Notes under the pieces: model-generated
Seen by the model: only the letters and a program-made list of their open reading frames with translations
The model's database searches: none
What the model was told of the DNA's origin: nothing
Made by a program: the position numbers and the translations under genes
Shown here: positions 44,426-52,203 of the stretch, piece by piece
How the letters are laid out: each line of letters begins with the position of its first letter
How positions within the stretch are numbered: the first letter of the stretch is position 1
Assembly (NCBI RefSeq): GCF_000685295.1
Contig: NZ_ARYL01000004.1
Span: 1 to 64,000 of the forward strand
Length of the DNA: 64,000 nt
Source of the DNA: Hyphomonas oceanitis SCH89
Lineage (GTDB): Bacteria; Pseudomonadota; Alphaproteobacteria; Caulobacterales; Hyphomonadaceae
Direction: 5' to 3'

Positions 44426-45208
44426 ATGCAACGACTACAGAACAAGACCGCCCTCATCACAGGCGCGGCCAGTGGCATTGGTAAAGCCATCGCCGAGGCC
44501 TTCGCAAAAGAAGCCGCCCAGGTCATCATCACCGACATTGACGACGCGCAAGGCAAGGAAACCGCTGAGGCCATCGGCGCGCGCTACGAACATCTCGATG
44601 TCTCAAACGAAGCCGACTGGCTGCGCATTGCGGAAGCCATCCCTGCCCTTGACGTGCTCGTCAACAATGCCGGCATCACCGGCTTCGAAAACGGCGAGAT
44701 GGTCCACGACCCGGAAAACGCTTCACTGTCAGCCTGGCGCGCGGTCCATTCCGTCAATCTCGACGGCACATTCATGGGCTGCCGCTATGCCATCGGCGCC
44801 ATGAAGCAGAAGGGCGCGGGCAGCATCATCAACATCTCTTCGCGCTCCGGCCTCGTCGGCATTCCCGGCGCAGCCGCCTACGCCTCGTCGAAGGCAGCGA
44901 TCCGGAATCATTCCAAATCGGTCGCCCTCTATTGCGCGCAGAATGGCTGGAACATCCGCTGCAACTCGGTTCACCCCGCCGCCATCCTGACACCGATCTG
45001 GGAACCGATGCTGGGCGACGGCCCGGACCGGGACGCCCGCATGAAGGCGCTGGTCGCAGACACGCCGATGAAGCGGTTCGGTCAGCCGGAAGAAGTGGCC
45101 GCCATCTGTGTCATGCTGGCAAGCGATGAGGCCGCCTACATGACGGGCGCCGAACTCACGCTGGATGGCGGACTGCTCGCAGGCTCTGCCGCAGCGCCCG
45201 GCGGCTAG
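44426..45208 (+). CDS. Short-chain dehydrogenase/reductase
   Basis: This 260-residue classical SDR has the nucleotide motif TGAASGIG (about residues 12-19), NNAG (near 82) and the catalytic Ser and YASSK (near 148-152), with a C-terminal 'YMTGAELTLDGGLLAG'. An acidic residue at the end of beta-2 (ITDIDD) favours NAD over NADP. The substrate is unknown. The ATG at 44426 has GGAA nine bases upstream. A TTG five codons earlier was not used. It stands alone and converges on the nitrilase gene. Confidence 0.9.
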   Translation: MQRLQNKTALITGAASGIGKAIAEAFAKEAAQVIITDIDDAQGKETAEAIGARYEHLDVSNEADWLRIAEAIPALDVLVNNAGITGFENGEMVHDPENASLSAWRAVHSVNLDGTFMGCRYAIGAMKQKGAGSIINISSRSGLVGIPGAAAYASSKAAIRNHSKSVALYCAQNGWNIRCNSVHPAAILTPIWEPMLGDGPDRDARMKALVADTPMKRFGQPEEVAAICVMLASDEAAYMTGAELTLDGGLLAGSAAAPGG

Positions 45209-45220
45209 ACCTGAACGGTC

Positions 45221-46039
45221 CTAGAATACCTGATTATTACCCAGCGACGGGATACGGGCGCGCGCCTTGTCGACCTCATCAAGATCAAGGTCCGCCCAGA
45301 TCACGCCCGGCTCATCGCCGTCCGCTTCCGCGAGAATCTCGCCCCAAGGCGAGATGATCAGCGAGTGGCCATAAGTCTCGCGACCGTCTTCGTGCTTGCC
45401 ACCCTGCGCTGGCGCGACGACGAAACAGCCGGTCTCGATGGCGCGGGCGCGCAAGAGCACATGCCAGTGCGCTTCGCCCGTCACACGCGTGAAGGCGGCT
45501 GGCACGGTGAGTATCTGCGCCCCGGCCTGCGCCAGCGACCGGTAAAGCGCAGCAAAGCGCAGATCATAGCAGATGGTCATGCCAACGCGCCCGATGCCGG
45601 CATTGGCAAGCACCGTGGATGTGCCTGGCCTGTAGGAGCGCGATTCCCGATAGGTCTGGCCGTCGCCCACCTCGACGTCGAACATGTGGATCTTGTCGTA
45701 ATGCGCGACCACGTCGCCATCCGGCGCGATCAGGAAAGATCGGTTCGCCAGTCGATCGTCGCCTTCCGCCGTCACCGCAATCGAGCCGAGCAAGAGCCAG
45801 ACGCCCAGCTCAACTGCCAGCGCCCGGAACGCGACAAGCGTCGCATCATCTTCCTGCGCGACAATCTTTGGCCGCGCCATGCCGGGGCGGATGTCCAAAA
45901 GATTGGTCATCTCCGGCGTCGCTATGAACACCGCACCGGCTTCCGCCGCCTGCCGCACCAGCGCGCTGGCCGCCGCAATATTCTCCGCCACCGCTGTTGT
46001 AGAGCGCATCTGCACACAGGCGGCGCGGATCACGGTCAT
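45221..46039 (-). CDS. Nitrilase-superfamily carbon-nitrogen hydrolase
   Basis: This 272-residue enzyme has the nitrilase Glu-Lys-Cys triad: the Glu in FIATPEMTNLL (near residue 42), Lys in HYDKIHMFDVE (near 117) and nucleophilic Cys in GMTICYDLRFAALYR (near 152). The pattern is closest to Nit1/omega-amidase type proteins, which hydrolyse 2-oxoglutaramate or deaminated glutathione. The gene starts 4 bp after argD stops on the same strand, so it is probably cotranscribed with argD. Whether this reflects a function in arginine or glutamine metabolism is not clear. Confidence 0.88.
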   Translation of the reverse strand: MTVIRAACVQMRSTTAVAENIAAASALVRQAAEAGAVFIATPEMTNLLDIRPGMARPKIVAQEDDATLVAFRALAVELGVWLLLGSIAVTAEGDDRLANRSFLIAPDGDVVAHYDKIHMFDVEVGDGQTYRESRSYRPGTSTVLANAGIGRVGMTICYDLRFAALYRSLAQAGAQILTVPAAFTRVTGEAHWHVLLRARAIETGCFVVAPAQGGKHEDGRETYGHSLIISPWGEILAEADGDEPGVIWADLDLDEVDKARARIPSLGNNQVF

Positions 46040-46043
46040 AGCC

Positions 46044-47234
46044 TCAGACCGGTTCCCATTCCGTCAGCGCGGCATCAATGATGCCCGTCGCTTCGCGAAC
46101 GTTCTCGTCCGTGATGATCAGTGGCGGCGCAAGGCGCAGCACATTGGCACCAGCTACGCCGACCAACAGGTTCTTGTCGCGGCAAAGGCCCTGCAGGCTT
46201 TTCGGATCGGCTTTCATCTTGAGGCCGGTCAGCAGGCCCTTGCCGGTCACACCCTCCACCTTGTCCGGGTGGCTATCAGCAAGGCTCTTCAGGCCCTGCG
46301 CCAGCGTGCCGGAAACCCGGCGCACTTCGGCAAGGAAGTCATCATTCGCAATCATGTCCCAGATCACGTTACCCACGGCCATGGCCAGCGGGTTGCCGCC
46401 ATAGGTCGAGCCGTGGCTACCGGGCTGCATGTGCTCGCCGCACGCCTCGGTTGTCAGACAGGCGCCAAACGGGAAGCCGCCGCCAATGCCCTTGGCCGCG
46501 CACAGGATGTCAGGCTCGGCGCCCGCCACCCAGTCATGCGCGAACAGCTTGCCGGTCCGGCCCATGCCGCATTGCACTTCGTCAAAGATCAGCACGAGGC
46601 CATGTTCGTCGCACAGCTTGCGCAGGCCGATCAGGCATTGGTCCGGCATGGCGCGCACGCCGCCTTCGCCCTGCACCGGCTCAACGAGAACAGCCGCCGC
46701 AGTTGGCCGCGCCGCCGCTTCCTTCAGCGCGTCATGGTCACCCCATTCCAGATGCACGAAGCCGGGCAGCGCCGGGCCAAAGCCTTCAAGGTATTTCGGA
46801 TTGCCGCCGGCATTGATCGCGCCCAGCGAGCGGCCATGGAAGGCGCCGGTGAACGTGATGATGTCGATGCGCTCTTCGCGGCCATTCGCCCAGTGATACT
46901 TGCGCGCGGATTTGATCGCGCACTCAATGGCCTCAGTGCCGGAGTTCGTGAAGAACACCCGGTCAGCAAACGTGTCACGGCAGATCTTGTCGGCCAGTTC
47001 CTCGGCGCCGCGCACGCGGAACATGTTGGACGTGTGCCACAGCTTGCCTGCCTGATCGCGCAGTGCGTCGACCATGGCCGGGTGCGCATGACCCAGCGCA
47101 TTCACCGCAATGCCGGCGATGAAGTCGAGATAACGTGTGCCATCTTCGGTGAAGAGGTACGGGCCCTGGCCCTCGACGAAGACCTCTTCCGGTGGCCGGT
47201 AGACGGGCATGATGTGCTGGCGCGGATCGCTCAT
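46044..47234 (-). CDS. argD: Acetylornithine/succinylornithine aminotransferase ArgD
   Basis: ArgD transaminates N-acetylglutamate semialdehyde to N-acetylornithine (and often succinyldiaminopimelate in lysine synthesis). The 396-residue PLP enzyme has 'FTNSGTEAIECAIKSARKY' (about residues 95-113), the cofactor 'IFDEVQCGMGRTGKLFAH' (near 217), and the Schiff-base lysine in CAAKGIGGGFPFGA (near 248). The ATG at 47234 has AGGAG upstream and was preferred over a start seven codons earlier. argF, its usual partner, lies 6.2 kb downstream on the same strand. Confidence 0.93.
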   Translation of the reverse strand: MSDPRQHIMPVYRPPEEVFVEGQGPYLFTEDGTRYLDFIAGIAVNALGHAHPAMVDALRDQAGKLWHTSNMFRVRGAEELADKICRDTFADRVFFTNSGTEAIECAIKSARKYHWANGREERIDIITFTGAFHGRSLGAINAGGNPKYLEGFGPALPGFVHLEWGDHDALKEAAARPTAAAVLVEPVQGEGGVRAMPDQCLIGLRKLCDEHGLVLIFDEVQCGMGRTGKLFAHDWVAGAEPDILCAAKGIGGGFPFGACLTTEACGEHMQPGSHGSTYGGNPLAMAVGNVIWDMIANDDFLAEVRRVSGTLAQGLKSLADSHPDKVEGVTGKGLLTGLKMKADPKSLQGLCRDKNLLVGVAGANVLRLAPPLIITDENVREATGIIDAALTEWEPV

Positions 47235-47335
47235 GATTTCTCCTGCGATTAGCAAGTGTGATGAAGTTGCCCGTACGCTTGGCGAGACGCTGACCGTAAG
47301 TCAACAGCTTGGCCACTCCCGGCCCGCATGTCGGC

Positions 47336-47359
47336 GTCACACGGTTGCAATGCTGTGAC
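47336..47359. promoter_or_regulatory. Inverted repeat GTCACA...TGTGAC in the argD divergent promoter region
   Basis: GTCACA (47336-47341) and TGTGAC (47354-47359) are exact reverse complements 12 bases apart. A third GTCACA lies at 47377-47382. The TGTGA/TCACA half-sites recall CRP/FNR-type sites, but the spacings do not fit the usual six-base spacer. Function is uncertain. Confidence 0.35.
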
Positions 47360-47398
47360 TTTACAACATTGGTTTTGTCACATGCGATGGAGGCCGAG

Positions 47399-47818
47399 AT
47401 GATCAGAATATGCCTTTTGGGAGCCTTGCTGCTCGTCGCCTCTCCGGCCGTCTTCGCACAAGGCATAAACGGCTCCGGAGAGGTCGTCACGGCCACAACC
47501 GACACCACTTCTGTTACCGCTACCAATCAGCCCGTCATCAGCAGACGCATCGTCCGCACAGGTCGTGATGGGCGCAAGACAGAGACGGAATCCCTGACAT
47601 CTCCCTTGGATGCAGCAAACGAATCCGAGCCCCGCCCCGCAGTGTCCACGCTTAGAACGATCGTTCATAATCGCGATGCAGAGCTGGACCTTTTGGAGAT
47701 TGTCGCACGCGCGCATACGATCACGGAAACCGCTACACCTGATGGCACCACACGGATCATCCGGATTATTCCGGAAGGCGGGCACGGCGCCACGCTCATC
47801 ACAATTACAAAAGATTAA
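47399..47818 (+). CDS. Small secreted protein of unknown function
   Basis: This 139-residue protein starts with a Sec-type signal (about residues 1-20, hydrophobic LLGALLLVASPAVFA, then QG). GGAGG lies six bases upstream of the ATG, which supports this start over the longer in-frame extension. The mature part is Thr- and Ser-rich and shows no domain I recognise. Its C-terminal half (TLRTIVHNRDAELDLLEIVARAHTITE) could form a small beta-rich fold. The base composition just downstream is lower than the surroundings. Divergent from argD. Confidence 0.55.
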   Translation: MIRICLLGALLLVASPAVFAQGINGSGEVVTATTDTTSVTATNQPVISRRIVRTGRDGRKTETESLTSPLDAANESEPRPAVSTLRTIVHNRDAELDLLEIVARAHTITETATPDGTTRIIRIIPEGGHGATLITITKD

Positions 47819-48007
47819 TCGAAAAACGATAATAATGATTGACGTTTATCGATAATACGATATTGCTAATCAGGAAGACGAGGCGGATCGGAAGCGATGT
47901 CCAAAACGCCCCCTACCTCACCTGAGCCGTCGTTACGGTTCGTCTCGGCCTTCTCTAATCTGCTTGCTCCCCTGGCATGCGGAGGACTTCAATACCTCAA
48001 CACATCT

Positions 48008-48054
48008 CCAAAACGGAAAGAGGCGCAAGACCTGAAACCGGGTCTCGCGCCTCT
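48008..48054 (-). terminator. Probable terminator of the hisS-hisZ-hisG transcript
   Basis: On the minus strand the long stem GAGGCGC...GCGCCTC with a five-base inner extension (48054-48019, one internal mismatch pair) is followed by TTTCCGTTTT. It lies 55 bp downstream of the hisG stop. The tail is interrupted (two Cs and a G), so efficiency may be partial. The remaining gap (47819-48007) is AT-rich at 47819-47880 and otherwise featureless. Confidence 0.6.
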
Positions 48055-48108
48055 CCACCGTTTGCAGCGTTTCCTCCCAGAAACTTGCCTGCTCATAGGT
48101 CACCAGTT

Positions 48109-48855
48109 TCACACATGTGTCAAGAATGTGTTCAACAAATTTTTTGCGCCCGCACTTGCATCTGGCTGGATCCGTTCCAGCAGCTTCAAGCAGGACGCCT
48201 GCGCCTCGTCGCTCCAGTCCGCCGCTGGAGACAAGGCAAGCGAGGCTTGGCTCTTAAGAATGATTCCATCGTCAAGAATCTTCAGGCCATTGGCTTTCAG
48301 GGTCGCCCCGGTCGAAGTGATGTCGACAATCACGTCCGCTGCGCCCGTGGTCGGCGCGGCTTCAGTTGCCCCGGCACTCTCGACAAGCCTGTATTCGCCC
48401 ACTGACTTGGCTGCAAAAAACCGCCGCGTCAGACGCATGTACTTGGTCGCCACGCGCAGACGGCGATGATGCAGCTTGCGGAAGGCGGCGCCTGCCGCCT
48501 CAAGGTCGGCCATTGTATCCACGTCGAGCCAGGCCTGCGGCACGGCCACGATCACATCCGCGCCCCCAAAGCCGAGCTGGCGTACAATGCGAAATTCGGA
48601 TGCGCCATCAGGCGCGAAATCGTGCAGCAGGTCTTCACCCGTCACGCCGATATGCAGGCTGCCCTCGATCAGGCCGCGCGCAATCTCGCTCGCTGACAGC
48701 AGCCGCATTTCCACGTCGCCCAGCCCGGCAATTTCTGCCTGATAGCCACGCTCGCCGCCAATCTGGCTGACAGGAAACCCGAGCTCGGCCAGCCACTGCT
48801 CGGTCTGCTCCTTGAGCCGTCCCTTGGACGGTATCGCGAAAGACAGCTTGCTCAT
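48109..48855 (-). CDS. hisG: ATP phosphoribosyltransferase, short form HisG
   Basis: HisG catalyses the first step of histidine synthesis (PRPP + ATP). The 248-residue protein is the short form that lacks the C-terminal regulatory domain and so needs HisZ. The PRPP-binding region 'VDITSTGATLKANGLKILD' (about residues 178-196) and 'GVTGEDLLHDF' (about 73-83) are evident. It overlaps hisZ by four bases (ATGA), so the two are made in a fixed ratio. It is the last gene of hisS-hisZ-hisG. Confidence 0.95.
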   Translation of the reverse strand: MSKLSFAIPSKGRLKEQTEQWLAELGFPVSQIGGERGYQAEIAGLGDVEMRLLSASEIARGLIEGSLHIGVTGEDLLHDFAPDGASEFRIVRQLGFGGADVIVAVPQAWLDVDTMADLEAAGAAFRKLHHRRLRVATKYMRLTRRFFAAKSVGEYRLVESAGATEAAPTTGAADVIVDITSTGATLKANGLKILDDGIILKSQASLALSPAADWSDEAQASCLKLLERIQPDASAGAKNLLNTFLTHV

Positions 48856-49982
48856 GCCACACTCTCCCGTGCACGGATGACCCGGTCAGGACGCACCACA
48901 CCGCCAATACCCGACGCCCGTGCACGACCGCCGGAGAGGCCCGCGATCAGCCCGTCATAGCGCCCGCCGGTCGCGATCGGCTGGCGTTCGCCGAGGCCAC
49001 CGGCATAGGTCTCGAAGACGAAGCCATCATAATAGGTGAACCGCCGGCCAAATCCCGAGCGGAACCTTCCGGCCTCTGCAACACGGGGAACAGCGTCGAT
49101 GATCGCCTCTACCCGGCGTGTCACGCGTTCGATCACGCTATCCAGGCCGCGCAAGCCATGAGCCCGCGCAATGCCGGAGAGCGCCTCTGCCGTTTCCGGC
49201 GCGCTGCAATTGACGCCGGCAAGAGCGCCAAGCACCTTTCGGGCATCTTCCGGCACACCGCCGGCATCCGCCGCCGCAGCCTTGGCCTTCAGGCCCTCGA
49301 TGATCTCCGTAACGGAGCGTGTCCCGATCATGGGGATGGACCGCTCACGCAGGGCATCGAGAAAGGCAAGTGCAGCCGCCTCCGGCGCAGATGCCGACAA
49401 TTGATGCGCGAGATCTACCTCAGGCGCAGACGGTGCCCCGGCCAGCAACTCAGCCACGCCACCTTCCTGACGAAAGGCGCGTTTCAGCAGGCTGGCAGTA
49501 ACGCCGTGCAGGCCAAGCGCATCGACGAAAGCCGGAAACACGGAGAGGTCGCCCATCACCATGCGCCAGTTATCAATACCGCAAGCCGCGACAGCCGCCT
49601 GCACAAGGGCGAATGCATCCGCATCCTCGTCCGGGCTGGACTCGCGGCCAAACCGTTCAAACCCAACTTGCGTGAATTCCATCGGATCGTCCGGCGATGC
49701 CGGCAGTCGGAAAGCGCGCGCCGCGTAGGTATAGGCCTCTGGCCCATTTCGGCCTGATGCAAGCCTCTCGGCTTCCATCCCTGCGACAGGCAGGGTCAGG
49801 TCCGGCCGCATGACCATCTCGTTGCCGCGATGATCGGTGAACACGCAGAGCCGCGCCCGCACAGCTTCGCCCGACAATTCCAGCGGAATGTCCGAGGCCA
49901 GCACATAGGCCGGGTCCACCGGCCGCGCGCCGGTCTGCGCGAAGACCGCGCTCGCCGCTTCGACAATCTGTTCCGGGGTCAT
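48852..49982 (-). CDS. hisZ: ATP phosphoribosyltransferase regulatory subunit HisZ
   Basis: HisZ is a paralogue of histidyl-tRNA synthetase without aminoacylation activity that forms a hetero-octamer with short HisG and confers histidine feedback. The 376-residue protein has class II synthetase motif remnants, 'YTYAARAFRLPASPDDPMEFTQVGFERFG' (near residue 85-113) and 'ATGGRYDGLIAGLSGGRARASGIG' near the C terminus, but lacks the anticodon-binding domain. It overlaps hisS and hisG by four bases each, so translation is coupled throughout. Confidence 0.94.
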   Translation of the reverse strand: MTPEQIVEAASAVFAQTGARPVDPAYVLASDIPLELSGEAVRARLCVFTDHRGNEMVMRPDLTLPVAGMEAERLASGRNGPEAYTYAARAFRLPASPDDPMEFTQVGFERFGRESSPDEDADAFALVQAAVAACGIDNWRMVMGDLSVFPAFVDALGLHGVTASLLKRAFRQEGGVAELLAGAPSAPEVDLAHQLSASAPEAAALAFLDALRERSIPMIGTRSVTEIIEGLKAKAAAADAGGVPEDARKVLGALAGVNCSAPETAEALSGIARAHGLRGLDSVIERVTRRVEAIIDAVPRVAEAGRFRSGFGRRFTYYDGFVFETYAGGLGERQPIATGGRYDGLIAGLSGGRARASGIGGVVRPDRVIRARESVA

Positions 49983-51460
49983 CCCTGCGCCTCGACGATC
50001 CGCCGTACAGCTTCCACCATCTCGCCGCGCGGCACTTCAATCTGTCCTGGGCGCGCTTCGCGGTATTCCTCGTTGGACTGGATCGCCTTGGCTTTCAGGG
50101 CGCCCATTTCGAGATCCTTGATCGTCACGGTTCCCGCTTCGATTTCATTGCTGCCAACCATGACCACGGCAGGCGCGCCGCGACGGTCAGCATATTTCAT
50201 CTGACCCTTCATGCCGGAGCCGCCCATATAGGCTTCCGCCCTCAGGCCTGCCCGGCGCAGAAGCGTCGCAATCTCAAGCGCCACAGCCGGGCTGTCCTTG
50301 TCGAGGTTGAGCACGACAACCGGACCATCCAGCTTCACCGTCTCGCCCATGATCGCCAGCGCAGAGGCCAGACGCGAGATGCCAACCGAGAAACCCGTCG
50401 CAGGCACCGTCTCGCCAGTGAACCGAGCCACAAGATCATCATAACGCCCGCCGCCACCGATCGAGCCGATACGATAGGTCTTGCCATCCTCGCCCGTCAC
50501 TTCGCGCAACAGCTCCGCCTCGTAAACCGGCCCGGTATAATATTCGAGCCCGCGCACAACCGACGGATCGATCACGACATCACCTTCCGGCGCGCCGAGC
50601 GCTTCCAGCGCCACGGCAATCGCCTCCAGCTCAGCGAGGCCAGCCTTGCCTTCCTCACTATTGCCGGCCGCTTTCGAAAGGTTCGCCAGCGTCTCGGCCC
50701 GCGTTTTCGCGCCCGCTTCGGCAAATGCCAGAACAGCCTTCACCTCCGCATCACCAAGCCCGGCGCCTTTGGTAAAGTCGCCGCTGTCATCCAACCGGCC
50801 CTTGCCAAGCAGGTCGGCGACACCGGATGCGCCCAACCGGTCCAGCTTGTCCAGCGCCCTCAGGATGGCGAGGCGCGTATCCGCCGATGCCGCCCCAACA
50901 CTCTCGAGAACGCCATTCAGTAGCCGCCGCGTGTTCACGCGGATCACGAACTCGCCCGTCTCCATGCCAACCGCACGCAGGGCTTCGGCGCCCATGGCGA
51001 TCATCTCGGCATCGGCATGAAAACCGGGCGCGCCAACCGTATCAGCATCACACTGCCAGAATTCACGAAAGCGGCCGGGGCCAGGCTTCTCATTGCGCCA
51101 CACAGGGCCCGCAGCATACCTGCGGAATGGTCTGCCAACGGTCTGGCCTGCCTCGGCGATGAACCGCGCAAGGGGCGCCGTAAGATCATAACGCAGCGAC
51201 ATCCACTGCTCGTCATCGTCCTGAATGGCGAACACACCTGCATTGGGCCGATCATCATCCGGCAGGAATTTGCCGAGCGCATCGGCATATTCGAACGCGC
51301 CCGTCTCCAGCGCCTCAAAGCCCCATTTGCGATAGACGCCAGTGACCGTCTCCACCAGTTTCGCCTGTGCATGGATGAGGCCCTCGCGCTTGTCGGGAAA
51401 GCCGCGTGGCTTGCGGGCAAGATCCTTGCCGGTGAGAGGCTGGGTGTCCTTGTCGCTCAT
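49979..51460 (-). CDS. hisS: Histidyl-tRNA synthetase HisS
   Basis: HisS charges tRNA-His. The 493-residue class II enzyme has motif 2 (GPVWRNEKPGPGRFREFWQCD, near residue 118), the HisA loop 'SIGGGGRYDDL' (near 335) and a C-terminal anticodon domain (about 400-493). It is the first gene of an operon with hisZ and hisG, with four-base overlaps. Upstream (51633-51668) lies a small leader frame with five His codons and alternative hairpins, indicating control by charged tRNA-His. AGGA lies about 11 bases before its ATG. Confidence 0.96.
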   Translation of the reverse strand: MSDKDTQPLTGKDLARKPRGFPDKREGLIHAQAKLVETVTGVYRKWGFEALETGAFEYADALGKFLPDDDRPNAGVFAIQDDDEQWMSLRYDLTAPLARFIAEAGQTVGRPFRRYAAGPVWRNEKPGPGRFREFWQCDADTVGAPGFHADAEMIAMGAEALRAVGMETGEFVIRVNTRRLLNGVLESVGAASADTRLAILRALDKLDRLGASGVADLLGKGRLDDSGDFTKGAGLGDAEVKAVLAFAEAGAKTRAETLANLSKAAGNSEEGKAGLAELEAIAVALEALGAPEGDVVIDPSVVRGLEYYTGPVYEAELLREVTGEDGKTYRIGSIGGGGRYDDLVARFTGETVPATGFSVGISRLASALAIMGETVKLDGPVVVLNLDKDSPAVALEIATLLRRAGLRAEAYMGGSGMKGQMKYADRRGAPAVVMVGSNEIEAGTVTIKDLEMGALKAKAIQSNEEYREARPGQIEVPRGEMVEAVRRIVEAQG

Positions 51461-51519
51461 ATCTATCAGGTCCTGTTTACCGCCGCGCTCCGCATAGACG
51501 GAGACGGTCTGGATGGGAA

Positions 51520-51559
51520 GGCAACACGTTGCAGAAGCGCGACCCTGCCGCAGCTTGCC
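51520..51559. other. Additional hairpin potential in the hisS leader
   Basis: GGCAA (51520-51524) can pair with TTGCC (51555-51559), and GCAAC/GTTGC (51521-51532) can form a smaller local hairpin. These lie between the main alternative stems and the hisS start. No T-run follows on the minus strand, so this is not an obvious intrinsic terminator. Confidence 0.3.
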
Positions 51560-51581
51560 TCATCTGGTCTGGTTCTGGGAG

Positions 51582-51668
51582 ATGAACACTTGCAGGAGGC
51601 GCAGCCGAACCGGTTCGCGCCTCAGTGGCGCGTCACGCGTGGTGGTGGTGGTGCAGTGCAGTGTTCAT
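51582..51668 (-). promoter_or_regulatory. Histidine attenuator-type leader structure
   Basis: In mRNA order (minus strand): the leader codons AUGAACACU (51668-51660), His codons, stop. Stem A is CGCGCC (51632-51627) with GGCGCG (51621-51616). Stem B is GAGGCGC (51623-51617) with GCGCCTC (51602-51596), sharing an arm with A. The last is AGUGUUCAU (51590-51582), perfectly complementary to the first nine bases of the leader. A and B are mutually exclusive. No T-run follows stem B, so the downstream effect (termination by other means or translational) is open. Confidence 0.65.
51633..51668 (-). CDS. hisL: Putative histidine leader peptide
   Basis: This 11-codon frame encodes MNTALHHHHHA: five consecutive CAC codons (51653-51639) followed by GCG and TGA. 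Such a run is the hallmark of a his attenuation leader, where ribosome stalling for lack of charged tRNA-His changes the folding of the downstream mRNA. No ribosome binding site precedes it. The candidate -10 box ends only eight bases before the ATG, so the transcript may be leaderless. It is followed by mutually exclusive stems and, 173 bases after its stop, by hisS. Confidence 0.7.
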   Translation of the reverse strand: MNTALHHHHHA

Positions 51669-51676
51669 TGGGGAGG

Positions 51677-51705
51677 CGGATACTGACGGCCCGGCCGAAA
51701 GTCAA
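51677..51705 (-). promoter_or_regulatory. Promoter of the his leader-hisS-hisZ-hisG unit
   Basis: TTGACT (51705-51700), 17 bases, TATCCG (51682-51677), with the start expected near 51670, right at the leader ATG (51668). The same TTGAC-N17-TAT pattern is seen for rpsT (57743-57771), which suggests a shared promoter type in this genome. It begins five bases downstream of the stop codon of the thioesterase gene. Confidence 0.55.
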
Positions 51706-51709
51706 CCTG

Positions 51710-52162
51710 TCAGCCACGCCCGGGCGCGCCGTCCCGACGCGGGATCAGCTTGAAAATACCCGTGCCCCGCATCAGCAGCTTGTCGCCCGTCCAGATGCGG
51801 CCCTCGACCGTGATGATGTCGTCGGCAACGCCAACAACCTCGCCCTTACCCTCAATAAAGCTGCCGAGGTTGGCGCCAGACAGGAAATCGCACATCAGGC
51901 GAATGGTCACCCACCACGTGTCTTCGTCCTTCTCGACAGCCCCGCCCCACGCCATGTCGGCAAAGGTCATGAGCATCCCGCCATGGGCATTCATCATGCC
52001 ATTCGTATGATGTTCCTCGACACGGAAAGCCCGCGTCAGGCCGCCGGCATCCCGCTTCTCGAATAAAGGCCCAACCTGGCGGCCAAAGCCCCGGTGCCAG
52101 GGCAGCTCATTATAGCCGGCCGGAATGTCGAATGTCTGGCTTCTGGTAAAATCGTCGGTCAT
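51710..52162 (-). CDS. PaaI-like hotdog thioesterase
   Basis: This 150-residue single hotdog protein has the conserved 'NGMMNAHGGMLMTFADMAWGGAV' (about residues 54-76, HGG motif) typical of PaaI and acyl-CoA thioesterase relatives. The catalytic acid position is occupied by Asp in TFAD. It probably hydrolyses a short or aromatic acyl-CoA, but specificity cannot be read. The his leader promoter overlaps its 3' end region. Confidence 0.85.
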   Translation of the reverse strand: MTDDFTRSQTFDIPAGYNELPWHRGFGRQVGPLFEKRDAGGLTRAFRVEEHHTNGMMNAHGGMLMTFADMAWGGAVEKDEDTWWVTIRLMCDFLSGANLGSFIEGKGEVVGVADDIITVEGRIWTGDKLLMRGTGIFKLIPRRDGAPGRG

Positions 52163-52203
52163 GAATGCGGGATAGCGCCGTCCGGTCGCCAGCGCTAGCC
52201 CGT

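Noticed and set aside
45879-47252. 457-codon plus-strand frame opposite argD.
   Set aside because: Antisense shadow; argD has intact catalytic motifs on the other strand.
47336-47382. Possible CRP/FNR site near the small secreted protein gene.
   Set aside because: Half-sites TGTGA and TCACA are present but spacings (12 and 19 bases) do not match the standard six-base spacer.
47897-48469. Plus-strand frame of 190 codons over the hisG 3' region.
   Set aside because: Mostly antisense to hisG and crosses the terminator hairpin.
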